Notes: generated by a model from the letters alone, not told the origin. A DNA stretch of 64,000 nucleotides from Flaccisagitta enflata (GCA_965153355.1 OZ231128.1:42098001-42162000); one strand, 5' to 3'; positions 1 through 11,744 are shown, counted from the stretch's first letter. Numbers and translations are program-made.

Positions 1-118
1 AAAAATACAAAAGACTGTGGATCTAAAATGCAATTTATATTGCATTTCTTCATCAACAGGGGTGATAACCTCTTCTCATTTATCCACAGTTTTTGCAAGC
101 TAATAATTCTTTATTAAG

Positions 119-480
119 GTTTACTCTTTTGCTTGCCATTTCTAAACGGCTTGAGCTACAGAATCCAAATTGAGCCCACCTTCGAGATTTTTCGATGTAG
201 AATAATTTGCTTTTTTGGAAAAAGTATCTAGCTTCTCCAGAAGCTAAGATAATAAAATTTAAAGTTATATCAATTATATCAAAGTTAATCTTTCTTTTTT
301 TTCACAAACTTTTATCAATTCTGAATATGACTATTTTCCTTCTTCTGCTCGCCATTTCTAAACGCTTTAAGATACAGTTACCAGGTTGGACTCATTTTGT
401 AGATTTTTTGAAGAAGATTGATTTCTTTTTTTAAAAAAGTATCTAGCTTTTCTAGAAGCCAAGATATTGTAGATAGAAGG
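119..480 (+). repeat. Dispersed repeat 'TCATTTCTAAACGGTTTGAGC', two tandem copies
   Basis: Copies at about 119-255 and 330-480 share CTTGCCATTTCTAAACG, a GTAGATT..TTT core and GTATCTAGCTTYTCYAGAAG ends. Related copies occur inside the inverted repeat arms (1020-1150 reversed, 4320-4470) and at 11745-11880 and 12585-12745. No coding content. Family unknown to me. Confidence 0.75.
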
Positions 481-782
481 TGTCGCGTTTCTTTTGGCGA
501 AGATAGTAATATTGGCATCAATTGCCGATCACGGAAAAAAAGTATCTACAGCCATTACTTGCAGGCCTTTTGGGCTACAATATCCATCTTTGGCTAAAAG
601 TAAACGTTCATTAATTTTCTTTATGATAAACAAAAAGATTTACTAAGTTCCGGCTGATCACCCGATATGTAATTGAGGTCCCACCCACCACTGCACCGGG
701 AGAAAAATCAAAGGGTTAGGCTAATTAGGAAATGGGGAAGGAAATCAAAGTGGGAAAAAGAGAAAAAAAGAAAATTTGGGGA
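481..782. other. No gene seen
   Basis: An AT-rich stretch, then a GGGAGAAAAATCAAAGG/GGAAATCAAA segment (about 697-760) that recurs in direct orientation near 4765-4808, just outside the other end of the inverted repeat. No supported coding frame. Confidence 0.5.
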
Positions 783-1175
783 AATTATACACCCTGTCCC
801 CAATAGCCCTATAAAGGCAGGCATCAATGACCCCGCATCAGACCATGTTTCTGGTGTTTTATGATGTATTGGGACTTAGAATAACATGGCAGCAAATTTT
901 TTCTCATGCAGAGATTTGTTTAATTTAACATTTTAGGGGTTGATGATGAATTGGTGGTTGCAGTACAAAAGCTTTTCTTTAGGGTCACCTTCTTTCAAAG
1001 GTATCTTGGCTTCTAGAACAGCTAGTAAACTTTTTTAAATAAGGAAATTAATCTACATCAAAAAATCTACAAAATGAGCGCAATCTGGCACTTGTGGCTC
1101 TAACCGTTTAGAAATGGCGAGCGAAACAGTGAAAACATTCAATTTAAAAATGGGCAAAAACTGATTTCCTTTCTT
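783..1175 (+). repeat. Left arm of a ~3.9-kb inverted repeat
   Basis: It reads from ACACCCTGTCCCC to the AAAATGGGCAAAAAC region. Its reverse complement is at about 4303-4690, including CCTATAAAGGCAGGCATCAA and its matching complement. A HINE-like element abuts its inner end. Confidence 0.88.
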
Positions 1176-1378
1176 AACAAGGCCGGATACACGGCTACCG
1201 AGGTCGCGTGCGGGTGGGCAGGGGCCATATTTGAGGTCACCAGGTCATTTGGGCAGGAGCAGTGAGGTCAAAGAAATAAAATCATAAAAAAAAGTAAAAT
1301 GTGACCAACCGACCGACCAACCGACCGACCGACCGACGGACAAAGCGGGTTGTAGAGTCGCGTGCACGCGACTAAAAA
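1176..1378 (+). mobile_element. HINE-like element, subfamily A
   Basis: It reads AACAAGGCCGGATACACGGC, then the subterminal motif GTCGCGTGCGGGTGGGCAGG, a (GACC/GACG)n array, AAAGCGGGTTGTAGA and a terminal GTCGCGTGCACGCGAC palindrome followed by CTAAAA. The 5' motif repeats the 3' hairpin arm. Helentron-associated elements (HINEs, including pearl and DINE-1 types) are known to have subterminal inverted repeats, a 3' hairpin with CTRR-like end and (GTCY)n microsatellites. It is nearly identical, in reverse, to 27357-27568. Assignment to Helentrons is by structure only. Confidence 0.85.
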
Positions 1379-1379
1379 G

Positions 1380-1560
1380 CCAACAAGGGCAGATGATAGG
1401 CTTGAGAGGGAAGATTTAGGGCTTGAAAGTGCAGATTTGAGGCTTGGGAGGGCTGATTTGAAATCTGAGAGGGCAGATTTGAGGCTGTATAGGCCAGATA
1501 TTAGGTCTGGTAGGCCTGATGAGGCGGACAAATGGATAGACAAACAGACAAACAAACTGA
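1380..1560 (+). repeat. GAGGCTTGAGAGGGCAGATT minisatellite
   Basis: About eight degenerate 21-22-bp units of the GGCTTGAGAGGGCAGATTTGA type, ending in a GATGGATAGACAAACAGACA tail. Same family as the arrays near 2440, 3610, 12780 and 28660. Confidence 0.8.
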
Positions 1561-2435
1561 CAAATGAAAGTCCCCCTGTCTTCTTCAGAACTTCATCTCC
1601 TTCTGAGCCGCTGCCTAGAAACCTCAAATTGACCCTACAGCATAAGATCAGCTTTTTCAAGCCATATCAGTCATTTCAGGCCTGGTTTCTTTCTTGAAAA
1701 AAATAAGCTTAAACAGCTTCTTTTCAGCTTTTTGCCCTGAAACTTGGTCTTTCAGGCTGCTCTTTTTCTCAATTTCTCATCAATTACATGTGATTCAATG
1801 GGAATTTCACATTTCTTTTTGTTTTTTATCAATTTTCTATGTTATCTAATTAGAATTCTACACCTTTTTTTATTTTGTTATTTAATAAGAAATTGGCTTT
1901 TTTCAATTCTTTTGTAAATTTTCCATGTTATTGAAAGGAAAGTTTGCATTTTGTCATTATTCCATGGGAGTTTGAGAGTTCAGATGCGTTGGTGGAGGGA
2001 TGTAGGGAAGGATGGACATGCATATGGATCTAGGGACGGACATAAGGAAATTCACCCGACCCTTTTAAACCACTGCCTGAAAAAGTGTTCTTCACCCCAT
2101 ATGGGGCCACTTCCCTGCTTCCACAAACTCATACTCACAATCATGCACAGCAGGGAAGAGGGGATGGCTGACCACAAACTGCCCTTGGGCAACTGGTTTG
2201 GTAGTGGTCCTCACAAGGCTGATATCATGTAGCTACTGAGGTTTAAACATAAGTCTTCGAAAACCAAAACTAGACATCCAAGGATTGCAAATAGTCAGCA
2301 ATTCCCAATTCCCTACTTTGAGTTATCAAGGGGGGCAGTGACTGTAAAGGGCTGATGTCCTGTAGGATACAGGGGTGAATTTCAAGACGTCCTGAGGGGA
2401 ATATATCAGGCCTGAGAAGAGTGATTGATGATAGT
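1561..2435. other. No gene seen; repeat-derived
   Basis: AT-rich DNA to about 1950, then sequence of the GC-hairpin/minisatellite family (ATGGGGCCACTTCCC near 2101, GGGGCAGTGACTGTAAAGGG near 2335). The matching inverted copy is at 3735-3865. Confidence 0.5.
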
Positions 2436-2643
2436 GAAGGCAAATTTGAAGTTTGAAGAGCAGATGTTAGGCCTTGAAGAGCAGATATAAGGTCTAGGGG
2501 GCCGGCTTTAAGCCTAATGGGCAGGTTTGAGACTTGAAGGGCTTATTTGAGGTCTGGAGGGCTTATTTGAGGTCTGGAGGGCGGATTTTAGCTCTGGAGG
2601 GCCAATTCTAGATCTTAAGAGTAGATTTGAGATATTGAGGGCT
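2436..2643 (+). repeat. GAGGTCTGGAGGGCTTATTT minisatellite
   Basis: About ten 21-bp units such as TTGAGGTCTGGAGGGCTTAT. Interrupted at its right end by insertion of the CCGAAG-rich element at 2644; the array resumes at 3609. Confidence 0.8.
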
Positions 2644-3351
2644 AGTGGTAGACCGAAGGTAGGTAGACCGAAGTCAAACCTAAGCCGAAGATTACAGTAA
2701 CTTTGTTTCCGAAACTGAATCCGAAGTTTGCCGAAGTCCCAAACGAAGTTCGAAGTTACTTTAATTTTTTTGATTGAATCAAATTTTTTTAGGTTATAAA
2801 AACATTTTCAAATTTTGTTTTTTCTTTTAATTTTGTTTTTCTTTATTTTCATCTTGCTTAATTTTTCACTTTTAAAAAAAAGTAAATTTAAATCTTTTAT
2901 TGATTTATCATTTCTTTTGTTTTTTTTAATTGAGAAATTCTAGAATACTAAGTGAAATTTTTTTTATTTAATGATATCAATACAAATATGTGCTTGTTTC
3001 TTAAAGTTAAAGTTAATCTCTGAAGCAAAACTAGTGGTTCTGATATTTCTTTAAATGATTTTTTTTTCAGTCATTTGTATTTTTATCTCTCTGTTTTTTT
3101 TCTCTCTCTTTTCTCTGTTTCTTTATTCATCCCTCTCTTTGTTTCTTTTTTTATCTTTCTTTTTCGCTTTCTCTCATTTGCTTATATTTTCTTACATTTC
3201 TTAACATACTCTTTTATTCTTTGAATTAAAAACATTCCACTATTTTTTTCTCTCTGTCTCTTTTTCTGTCTCTCCTATTCTGTCTCTTTCTCACTGTTAC
3301 TCTCTTTTTTCTTTCTGTCTCTCTCCTTCTCTGTTTGTCTGTTTGTCTGTT

Positions 3352-3449
<98 letters not shown>

Positions 3450-3608
3450 ATTTCTTCTCCTTTAAAAGGATCCAACTTTGAACCTTCTACCTACTGACTC
3501 CTGACTCCTGCAAACCAAAGTTGGATGACAACTTCGACTTTGGTTCCAAAGTTGGGGTAGTGCTCCGGTCAGTAGGTCAATGCCGGAGCCGAACCTTCGA
3601 CTTTCACT
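2644..3608 (+). mobile_element. CCGAAG-rich TIR element with 10-bp target duplication
   Basis: Flanked by ATTGAGGGCT at 2634-2643 and 3609-3618. Ends AGTGGTAGACCGAAGGT and, reversed, AGTGAAAGTCGAAGGT form imperfect terminal inverted repeats. The interior has clusters of CCGAAGTT words at both ends, an AT-rich middle and a (CT)n tract. No transposase. The 9-10-bp duplication recalls Mutator-like elements, but the superfamily is unproven. Confidence 0.8.
3355..3446. repeat. (CT)n microsatellite
   Basis: About 46 uninterrupted CT units inside the CCGAAG-rich element, preceded by a degenerate CTGTCTC/TTTCTC zone. Confidence 0.98.
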
Positions 3609-3618
3609 ATTGAGGGCT

Positions 3619-4160
3619 TAATTGAAGGCTCAGAGGGTCAAAATCTGGCTTGAGAGTGCTGATTTTAAGCTCAAGGACCAATGGGGGAGGGATGGACAAA
3701 CAGATGGACAGAGAAACCAACAGGTGGACAGATGGATGTCTGGAAATACACCCCTGTGTCTTATAGGACATTGGCCCTTTACGGTCACTGCCTCCCCTTG
3801 ATAACTCCAAGTAGGGCATTGAGTATTGCTGACTATTTGCAATCCTTGGATGTCTAGTTTTGGTGCTGCTGCCCAATAAGGTAGCTCTTTCATGGAAGGC
3901 AGATTAGAAGCCATGACTCACAGCAAGCTGATTTGAGGGCAGGAGGGCTTAATTGAGACTTGTTTTGGGGTCCAAAAGGCCTGATATTAAGTTTGAAGAA
4001 TCAGGTTTGGGGTCTGAGATGCCTGATGTAAGGTATTAGAAGCTTGATGTGGGGTCAGTGGGGCTTGTTTAAGGTCTTTAATGGGGAGGGGGGCAGAAGA
4101 AAAGAGACATAGAAATTGAGCTATGTGGAATCATAAGATATTGGCCCAATAATGTTTCTA
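3619..4160 (+). repeat. Continuation of the GAGGGC minisatellite and linked sequence
   Basis: Minisatellite units resume after the inserted element (3619-3690), followed by an inverted copy of 2250-2400 (3735-3865) and more degenerate units (3940-4080). No coding frame is credible. Confidence 0.65.
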
Positions 4161-4302
4161 AGGCTTGATAGGGCTAGCTTGAGGTTGTGTTTGTCTGACC
4201 TTCCACATGACACTTATTGTAAACACAATTCATGGGAAAGCAGTTCAAGTTAGATACTAAGCCACATTTACAATGCCATGAAGTGAAAAAAACGTTAATC
4301 TT

Positions 4303-4690
4303 TAATTTTTGCCCATTTTGAATTTGAATGTTTTCACTGTTTCGCTCGCCATTTCTAAAGGGTTTGAGCCACAAGTGCCAGATTGTGCTCATCTTGTAGA
4401 TTATTTGATGTAGATTAATTTCCTTTTTAAAAAAAGTTAACTAGCTGTTCTAGAAGCCAAGCTATCTTTGAGGGAATGTGACCCTAAAGATAAGCTTTTG
4501 TACTACAACCACCAATTCATCATCAACCCCTAAAATGTCATATTAAACAAATCTCTGCATGAGAAAAAATTTGCCGCCATGTTATTCTAAGTCCCAATAC
4601 ATCATAAAACACTGGGAACATGGTCTGATGCGGGGTCATTGATGCCTGCCTTTATAGGGCTATCGGGGACAGGGTGTATAACTTTTGACA
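4303..4690 (-). repeat. Right arm of the ~3.9-kb inverted repeat
   Basis: Reverse complement of 783-1175 with scattered substitutions. A second, inner inverted pair lies at about 2250-2400 and 3735-3865 (TAGACATCCAAGGATTGCAA in one arm). The whole interval may therefore be one large fold-back element with later insertions. Confidence 0.88.
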
Positions 4691-4852
4691 GTACCAAATC
4701 ATAAACACTAGTTTATAGAACGCAATTTAACACTATTTAAACCTTAACCACACCGTTTAATTGCGGGGGAGAAAATCAAAGGCAGGAAGGGGAGGAAATC
4801 AAAAGCGACTCAATTAAATACACCCCTGGAAGGAGATGAAGAAAATCTTTTA

Positions 4853-5127
4853 AACAAGGCCAAGTAGGCCAACGATGCGTCCTCTTTGAATGAATGTTTT
4901 TGATGAATGAATGTTTTTTATGAATGAATATTTTTTATGAATGAATGTCCTTGTTATGAATGAATGTTTTTTAATGAATGAATGTCATTTATGAATGGGT
5001 TAGAACTATTTTTCTGTTGAAAAATGCATGATTGTGATGTTTTCAATGAATGCGTTACCAACCAACCAACAGACCGACCGACCGACAGACACAGCCTATT
5101 ATAGAGATGCGAGGACGCATCTAAAAA
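4853..5127 (+). mobile_element. HINE-like element, subfamily B
   Basis: Starts AACAAGGCCAAGTAGGCC, carries GATGCGTCCTC near the 5' end, a (GAATGAATGTTTTT)n minisatellite (about 4890-4990), a short ACCGACCG run, and ends in the hairpin AGATGCGAGGACGCATCT with CTAAAAA. The hairpin sequence is unlike subfamily A, but the 5' motif again matches it. Confidence 0.82.
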
Positions 5128-5271
5128 CTAAAGATAACTTACGGACCACGGAGCTTACCTCCGAAATAAGGACACACCCTTGGAGATATTGTGACGCATA
5201 AAAAAGTAAGATAATAAAAACATGATAATGCAACAATGTAAAAAAAATGTGAATATTATATCAAAAGTTAC

Positions 5272-5274
<3 letters not shown>

Positions 5275-5323
<49 letters not shown>
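5275..5323. repeat. (GA)n microsatellite
   Basis: About 24 GA units, abutting a HINE-like element on its right. Confidence 0.97.
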
Positions 5324-5324
<1 letters not shown>

Positions 5325-5327
<3 letters not shown>

Positions 5328-5494
5328 AAGGCCGGATACACGGCAATCCAGTCGCAGACGGTTTGGCAGGAGCGGAAAACCTCAAAAAGTGAGTTTGTAA
5401 CAGAACAACGGACGGACGGACGGACGGACGGACCGACGAACCGACCGACGGACCGACAAAGTGGCTTATAGAGTCGCGTGTCCGCGACTAAAAA
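5325..5494 (+). mobile_element. HINE-like element, subfamily A variant
   Basis: AACAAGGCCGGATACACGGC start, 5' motif AGTCGCAGACGG, (GGAC)n array, terminal GTCGCGTGTCCGCGACTAAAAA. Only 170 bp long, with almost no spacer. Confidence 0.82.
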
Positions 5495-5557
5495 TGCTAA
5501 TTCTAATGAGTAATGACACTAGATCTCTGTAATTCACATCTCATGACAAGCCAGATA

Positions 5558-6036
5558 CATAAGATTTCGTCTAGATATTTGGAACTTAAATAGATGAAAA
5601 AATGATTTTTCGCCCCTGATAAATGGTTACTATGGAAACACATTTCTATGTATTCTTGCTAAAATATCAATATTTTGAGAGATTTAAGTAATATTGCTCA
5701 AAATCATATTTCCTCATTTTGTTGTTGCTATGGAGCATATCCATGTGTGACCACCCTGTGATACTCCCTAGCAACCGCTAAACAAGCAACATTCTTACAG
5801 AACATACTGTATGAAAGTGGTAGCAAATTTAATTTTGAGCAATGTTCCCTCATAATATCTTTGAAAATATTGATATCTTAGCAAGAATACATGGAAATGT
5901 GTTTCCATGGCAACCAGATATCATGGGGAATTCAACATCTTTTGATTATTCTATGATCCAAATATCACTTCTTGGGCTTCATGCCTATTTCCACAATACT
6001 TGCCCCCGTTTTCTCAAGTCTAGATGAGATCTACTG
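5558..6036. mobile_element. Fold-back MITE, CAGTAGATG type, diverged copy
   Basis: TA flanks at 5556-5557 and 6037-6038. The ends are CATAAGATTTCGTCTAGA and, reversed, CAGTAGATCTCATCTAGA. The arms pair for about 200 bp (ATGGAAACACATTTC and its complement are clear landmarks). Same family as 29320-31341 and 30626-31199. Confidence 0.8.
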
Positions 6037-6038
6037 TA

Positions 6039-7138
6039 GGTATTAGGTAATTGAGCCCTTATGTCAAAACATAATGTGCGAGTTTTATATAAAAGAAAAT
6101 CTGTCGGATCCACGATTTTGGAGACTTTGGAAATGAGAAATGTTGATCCCAGTTGGAAAGGAAGTCCCGCTCAATGAAACTGATTAGTAAAAGGATGTTC
6201 ACGAAGAAGTAAGCATTCCCGAAGAATTGTAAATGAAACGACAGTCACATTCGTAAAAGCAAATATCTTTGTGTGAAAGTTTCAGTGGCAGCTGAACGTT
6301 TAAAAGTTAGCCACCTAACTTTTGTCTTAATATCTTGTAAGGTTTACTTAACTGCGTTATCAATGATTCTCTTGACAGAGCAGACTCATTCCTGATGATC
6401 TCTCTAAGTTTGAGCACTGATAAGGTCGATTCCTTGCGATAAGAATGTGGCACTCTGCGTGCAGTACAGTAGAAGGTTCTTATTCGTTGTCTGGACTGTA
6501 CCTAATCATCTTAACTTCCGTCCTGGTTGAAAAATCGACAACGGTTATTAGTCGGTCGGTCGGTTCACTACACTGCCAGGGTTTACTCTTGAGGTAAGTA
6601 CGACATAGTTGAATTGCAAGTGTGGACTCTTTTATTCATTTCTTTTTTTTTGGAGGTGGGCACTAGTAAGGACATGGGACTGGTAGGGCAAAGAATCAGC
6701 CAAAGCGAATGGCAAAATCAGTCTCGTTATCACAGGAATATCTAGTTCACCATCTAGACAGCCACATCATGTTCTTCACAGCAGTAGTCAGTAGATATCT
6801 TACTGTGTCACGCAATTCACAAAAGAAAATTGTCAGTTCTAGAACAACCAAACATCTGTTCTGGGCTTCTGGCTAATTAGGACAAGTAAAATCTTGAGGT
6901 TTGCGGTTTAAAGATTCTAAAAGAATCTAGTCCACATTTATTGTAGTGTCTCAATTTGTTTAAAAATGATTTAAACTATATCGCATCTAATATCCATATC
7001 CCAATCTTGGGCATGACCCAATGACTACAGCTACCATCTTGGTATTGTTAGGGAATTCAATCCCGTCACTTGTTTTTTCCCGCAAATGCAAATGTTCAAT
7101 TCAAGCTTACTCGAGCTAAAACATATAAAACCAAACCC
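6039..7138. other. No gene seen
   Basis: Ordinary-composition DNA without long frames or recognisable repeats, apart from a short GTCGGTCGGTCGG run near 6551. It could be intronic or intergenic host sequence. Confidence 0.45.
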
Positions 7139-7236
7139 ACACCTGGCCCTAACCCTACTCCTAATCCCCACCCAAACCCTTACCCTAAATCCCACCCCAT
7201 CACAAACCCTTACCCCACCCCTAACCCTAAAACATG
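7139..7236. repeat. Degenerate CCCTAA-like tract
   Basis: About 100 bp of C-rich sequence with CCCTAACCCTA, CCCTTACCCTAAA and CCCCTAACCCTAA words, reminiscent of the metazoan telomere repeat TTAGGG on the other strand. Too degenerate to be a functional telomere. Confidence 0.5.
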
Positions 7237-7415
7237 ACCCGCTTAAAAACACTTAAAAACAAAAGACACGGATTGACATCGCTAACTTGACCACTATCTT
7301 CGCCTAAAGAAACGCATCAGTTGCTTTACTCAATACCAATAAAGGCGGCTAATCGCCGACTGGAAAAAAGTCGTAAATTGGTGTGTCTTTTTTTCAGTGC
7401 ATGTTTTTCTGTGTG

Positions 7416-7809
<394 letters not shown>

Positions 7810-8993
7810 ACATCTTCTCTGCAGAATAAAATATCAAAGCTAGCGTTATAAAACTTAGGATCAATTTGCCTTTCTTAAGTATATCCGAATAAGGCTAAAA
7901 AAGGATCTATGAAAAATATCATTTTTTTCAAAACTGCGAAAAGATAAAAAAAGATTAAAAAATTCATAACGCCAAATTAACGATCGTAGAGACTTCTGGT
8001 TGGCGCCATTTGAAAGAGAAAAATAAGCTCTTTCTTAGCTGTAAGTATCCAAAAATGTATCATCCCAGCCCAAAAACTGCACAACTTTCAAAAATTGCCG
8101 CAAACCGAAATTGAAAAAATTTATTTCTCCCCTACGTTTCAAAAAGTCGAATTATGTAATTCGACTTTTTTCCAACAATGCAAAGTCGGATTCAATTGAA
8201 ATTCATAACAGAAACAAATAAAAAAACAAGAGCAAAAGATCAATCCAACCCTGCAATCTGCATCTCACTAGGTCAACAGAAGAAAAAGTTCCATATCAGA
8301 AAAATGAAAAAATTGACGAGAGCTTATACTAGTTATTAAAATTAAATTGTGGCATTTGTTTGATGCATTTGAGCTTCTTTTCAAACTTATTTACAAACTG
8401 CTGCGTTTCTTTCGACGAAGATAGTACAGCGGCAAAAAAAGACCGAGCTAGTCTTTTTTCCAAAGAGTCTGTTGTGCAACTCTCTCTGGCGGATTCGATG
8501 GAAAACCACGAGTTTCAACCCCAGCTGGCTCTCTACATTGAGTCTCTTCAACATCCCTTAAACATGTTTCCCTCCTCTCTCTCTCGTCCTCTACTCGGAG
8601 ATCAATGACTTAAAAGAGACATAATCAGCCTTTCAACTGAGATGCCGAATGTTTCTTCTTCTTCTTCATTTCCATCGGAACTTTACATGTTTTTCAAATT
8701 GTCACAATGACCGACTGTAAAACATTAACTCGGAGTATGTCTATTTTTCTGTCACTCATCCGGAAAAAAAGAAATTAGTTTCCAAAGCACATCAGGCAGT
8801 TCGATGATTGTGTTTTGATGCTCTCTTTAATAAGTATTTATCAGCGATGATTGTTGTTGATATGATTTCTTTAGGCTTCATACATGTACAGGACATGATA
8901 TCTAAATTCATACAGGAAAGCTAGTTGCGATGGGCAATTTGCAACGAGATATTCTTCTGTCTTCGAACATAAGGACTAATGAAAATGATGAAA
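7810..8993. other. No gene seen; one perfect short palindrome
   Basis: AT-rich sequence without a credible gene. The pair AAAAAGTCGAATT..AATTCGACTTTTT near 8142-8171 is a perfect 30-bp inverted repeat. Confidence 0.5.
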
Positions 8994-9348
8994 AACAAGG
9001 CCAACACCTATAAGTCGCGTGCGAGACTTACAGACTTAAAATGACTTAGAATGACTTGAAATGACTTAGAATTACTAAAAATAACTTAAAATGACTTAAA
9101 ATGATCAAAAAGGACTTAAAATGACAACATGACCTGATGACCAAAGATGACTTAAAATGACTTAGAATGACTTAGAATGACTTAGAATGACTAAAAATGC
9201 CCTAAAATTAGTTAGAATGACTAGAAATGATTTAAAGAAATAAGTGATAAAGTAATAAAAAAAGTTAAGTGTGACCGACCAACCGTCCGACCGACCAACC
9301 GATCGACGGACAAAGCGGGTTGTAGAGTCGCGTGCACGCGACTAAAAA
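8994..9348 (+). mobile_element. HINE-like element, subfamily C
   Basis: Starts AACAAGGCCAACACCTATAA, then GTCGCGTGCGAGAC. A decamer minisatellite of AGAATGACTT/AAAATGACTT units fills 9035-9235, followed by an ACCGACCAACCG array and the subfamily A-type end GTCGCGTGCACGCGACTAAAAA. It combines a different 5' end with the common 3' end. Confidence 0.85.
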
Positions 9349-9387
9349 TACGGTCGGTCAGTACGTTCGACCATCCGACCTTTCATA

Positions 9388-9392
<5 letters not shown>

Positions 9393-9466
<74 letters not shown>
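9393..9466. repeat. (CT)n microsatellite
   Basis: About 37 units, uninterrupted. Confidence 0.98.
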
Positions 9467-9469
<3 letters not shown>

Positions 9470-10430
9470 GCCACATTACACCATGGTTCTAACTGTAGGG
9501 ATGTGGAAGCGGTCGATTTTCTTGCCGCTACTGCTTCCGCTTCCATTTTGTAAATCAAATATTACTTGCTATCCCACCCACTCAAACGGAAGCTGTCTAT
9601 CGTTTCCTTATCCCTATTTCTAAGGCCAGCATTGTCCATTGAAATCCTACGGTACTCATACAATGGAAGCTATGGTTGCGTTTTAGTCTTCTGCTGAGTG
9701 CTGATTATTTGGTTAATCCTAATAGACGCATGCACAGCTCGGAAATTGCCTTCATACGTCATAATACTACGAGTTAATGAAAGGGGATTTAGCTATGTAT
9801 TGAAAAAGAAAAAAAACTAATGATAAAACTTCTAAAGCGTTAGAAAGCCCTCGAAAAATTCTTTTATTTTAGCGGCAATCTGGAACACCTTTTTTTTTAA
9901 TTTGGAAATGTGACAAGTTAAGGTAACGCTGCAATACTTGATTTTGCTGTCCCACACAAAAATATCTATTTTAGCAAAATGAGTTTTCACTTTAGAAATA
10001 TTTCCTGATACGTTGAAGATTTAGACATGGAATTGGTCTTGAATGAAAGATCAGAAATACTTCTTTTTTTGTTGGGAGGACGGGGGGGGGGGTTTCAACG
10101 ACCACAAACCTTCTGATTAGCCTGTAATCTCAATGATAATGGAGAAAGGTTTGGTACACTTATTTCTTTTTATAAGAACGTCATTTTTTTTTGGGCAAGC
10201 CTTCAATGTTCTTAAGTTTTAGGCAGTTTCAAGGCTTAAACATTTTCAAATTGTTCTTGATTTAAACACAGTTTTTAACCTTTAATTGAGAACGTTTATA
10301 ATTGGTTTGTTTTCTAAGAAAAAAATGAGGGAAAATGTAAATGAAACAGCAAAACCGCAGGTTTAAAATTCTTAGTGTATGAAAATAGAGTAAAACATTT
10401 TAAAAACAAAAAAAATTATATATCTATATC
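9470..10430. other. No gene seen
   Basis: AT-rich sequence with a G run near 10081-10092. No frame or repeat that I recognise. Confidence 0.45.
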
Positions 10431-10439
10431 CTGGTACAA

Positions 10440-10705
10440 TATTTTCAATGAAAAAATAAAGCTTTCTAATAGCATGTTTAATAGCATGAAAAAATAAAGC
10501 TTTCTAATAGCATGTTTTTAAATTTTTAAAAATTTTAAGCCTAACATTTTTAAATTTTTGGAGAAATGAAGGCTTCCAATGTTCTTAGCATGTTTTTAAA
10601 TTTTTGAGGATTTCAAGCCTAACGTTCTTTTAAACTTGGTTATATAAACTTGGTTCTTAAAAACTTGGTTCTTATAAACTTTGTTCTTATAAACTTGGTT
10701 CTCAT
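10440..10705. repeat. Short local tandem repeats
   Basis: AAAGCTTTCTAATAGCATGTTT occurs twice in 60 bp, TTTTTAAATTTTTRAR words recur, and a 17-bp TTATAAACTTGGTTC unit is repeated about four times at 10632-10702. Confidence 0.7.
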
Positions 10706-10716
10706 ATAAAGAAGTA

Positions 10717-10893
10717 CAGTTGAACCCCGCTCTAACGGATTTCAGGGGACCAACAGTTTCCTTTTGTTATAGGTGGACTTCTGTTATTGCCAACAAAGGA
10801 AATAAAAGGGATTAACTTGAAGGGACCATGAATTTATGTCTGTTATAGGCGGAATTCCGTTGGTGGCGGGTCCGTTAGAGCGGGGTTCAACTG
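10717..10893. mobile_element. pogo/Tigger-like MITE
   Basis: 177 bp with perfect ~24-bp inverted ends starting CAGTTGAACCCCGCTCTAAC, flanked by TA (10715-10716 and 10894-10895). CAGTTG-type ends and TA targets are typical of the pogo group. A partial relative lies at 21629-21727. Confidence 0.85.
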
Positions 10894-10899
10894 TAAGTG

Positions 10900-11385
10900 T
10901 ATGGGTAATAAGACTGCTCAAAATTTGGTAAAGAAAAAAAATGATCGGAAGATGAAAGAAGTTCGGCATTTGCTAAGGTTTCGGCATTTGTTAAGGTTTC
11001 TTCAGGTTTGATTTTCTTCAAGTTTGATCCAAATTCGACCGATTTAAGTAGCCTCTTCGACTGCGACACATCTTTTGGCAAGGAAAAACAAAGTGTCCAG
11101 AAGAAAGATTAAATTATTACTTTAGTCTCCTGTGCTGTGACGCCATTACCTGACTCTATATTCTACTCACTTTTCCACCAATTTTTAAAGTTATTTTTTT
11201 CATCGTGCGCCATCACGGCTGAAAGAGGCTATGTCCGAGTCCGCCTAATGGTCTGTCGGTAACACATTTGTTCGACGATCAACCCGATGCACATATTCGC
11301 TCACTTGTACTATCTCCTGCAAAAACAAAACTAAACTATCCTAAAGGCCTTTAAAGGCAAAAAAACGACCCCCCCCTTCTCAGCT
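10900..11385. other. No gene seen
   Basis: Contains a duplicated TTCGGCATTTGCTAAGGTTTC word near 10962-10998. No credible coding frame. Confidence 0.4.
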
Positions 11386-11525
11386 GTCGCTTGCACGTCC
11401 CCCGCTTTTGGGCAGCGACCCCGAAGGGGACGAAGTCCTGTAGAACACCGAGGGACATTTGTCCGTCCATCCCTATGTCTGTCCGTCTGTCCGTCCGTCC
11501 ATCCGTCCGTCCGTTCGTTACTAAC
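11386..11525. repeat. GC-hairpin repeat with (GTCC)n tail
   Basis: GGGCAGCGACCCCGAAGGGG followed by TAGAACACCGAGGGACA and a GTCCGTCCATCC array. Related to the GC-hairpin units near 13229, 17206 and 29076. Confidence 0.6.
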
Positions 11526-11744
11526 TAGGAAAAAATTATGGAATCAAAAAGGGAGCGATTTGATTTATTAACTGAATTCCGTTAAGACCATGATTCTGAT
11601 AGCATGAGCACTTCATTTGACATTTTTGTTAACTAACATCCTCAGTTTTGCAGCAGGGGGGCGGTTTGTAAAGATTTTCACACATTTTAGCAGGGTCTTG
11701 TTCTGCCGTCTGTGAGCAGTTATTGCCAGCTTATCAATATCATT

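Noticed and set aside
6591-6600. Consensus-like splice donor GAGGTAAGTA after an exon-like stretch
   Set aside because: No coding potential upstream, no paired acceptor and no homology; a chance match is likely at this length.
8142-8171. Perfect 30-bp palindrome as a possible terminator or operator
   Set aside because: No gene beside it and a eukaryotic setting; noted only as a short inverted repeat.
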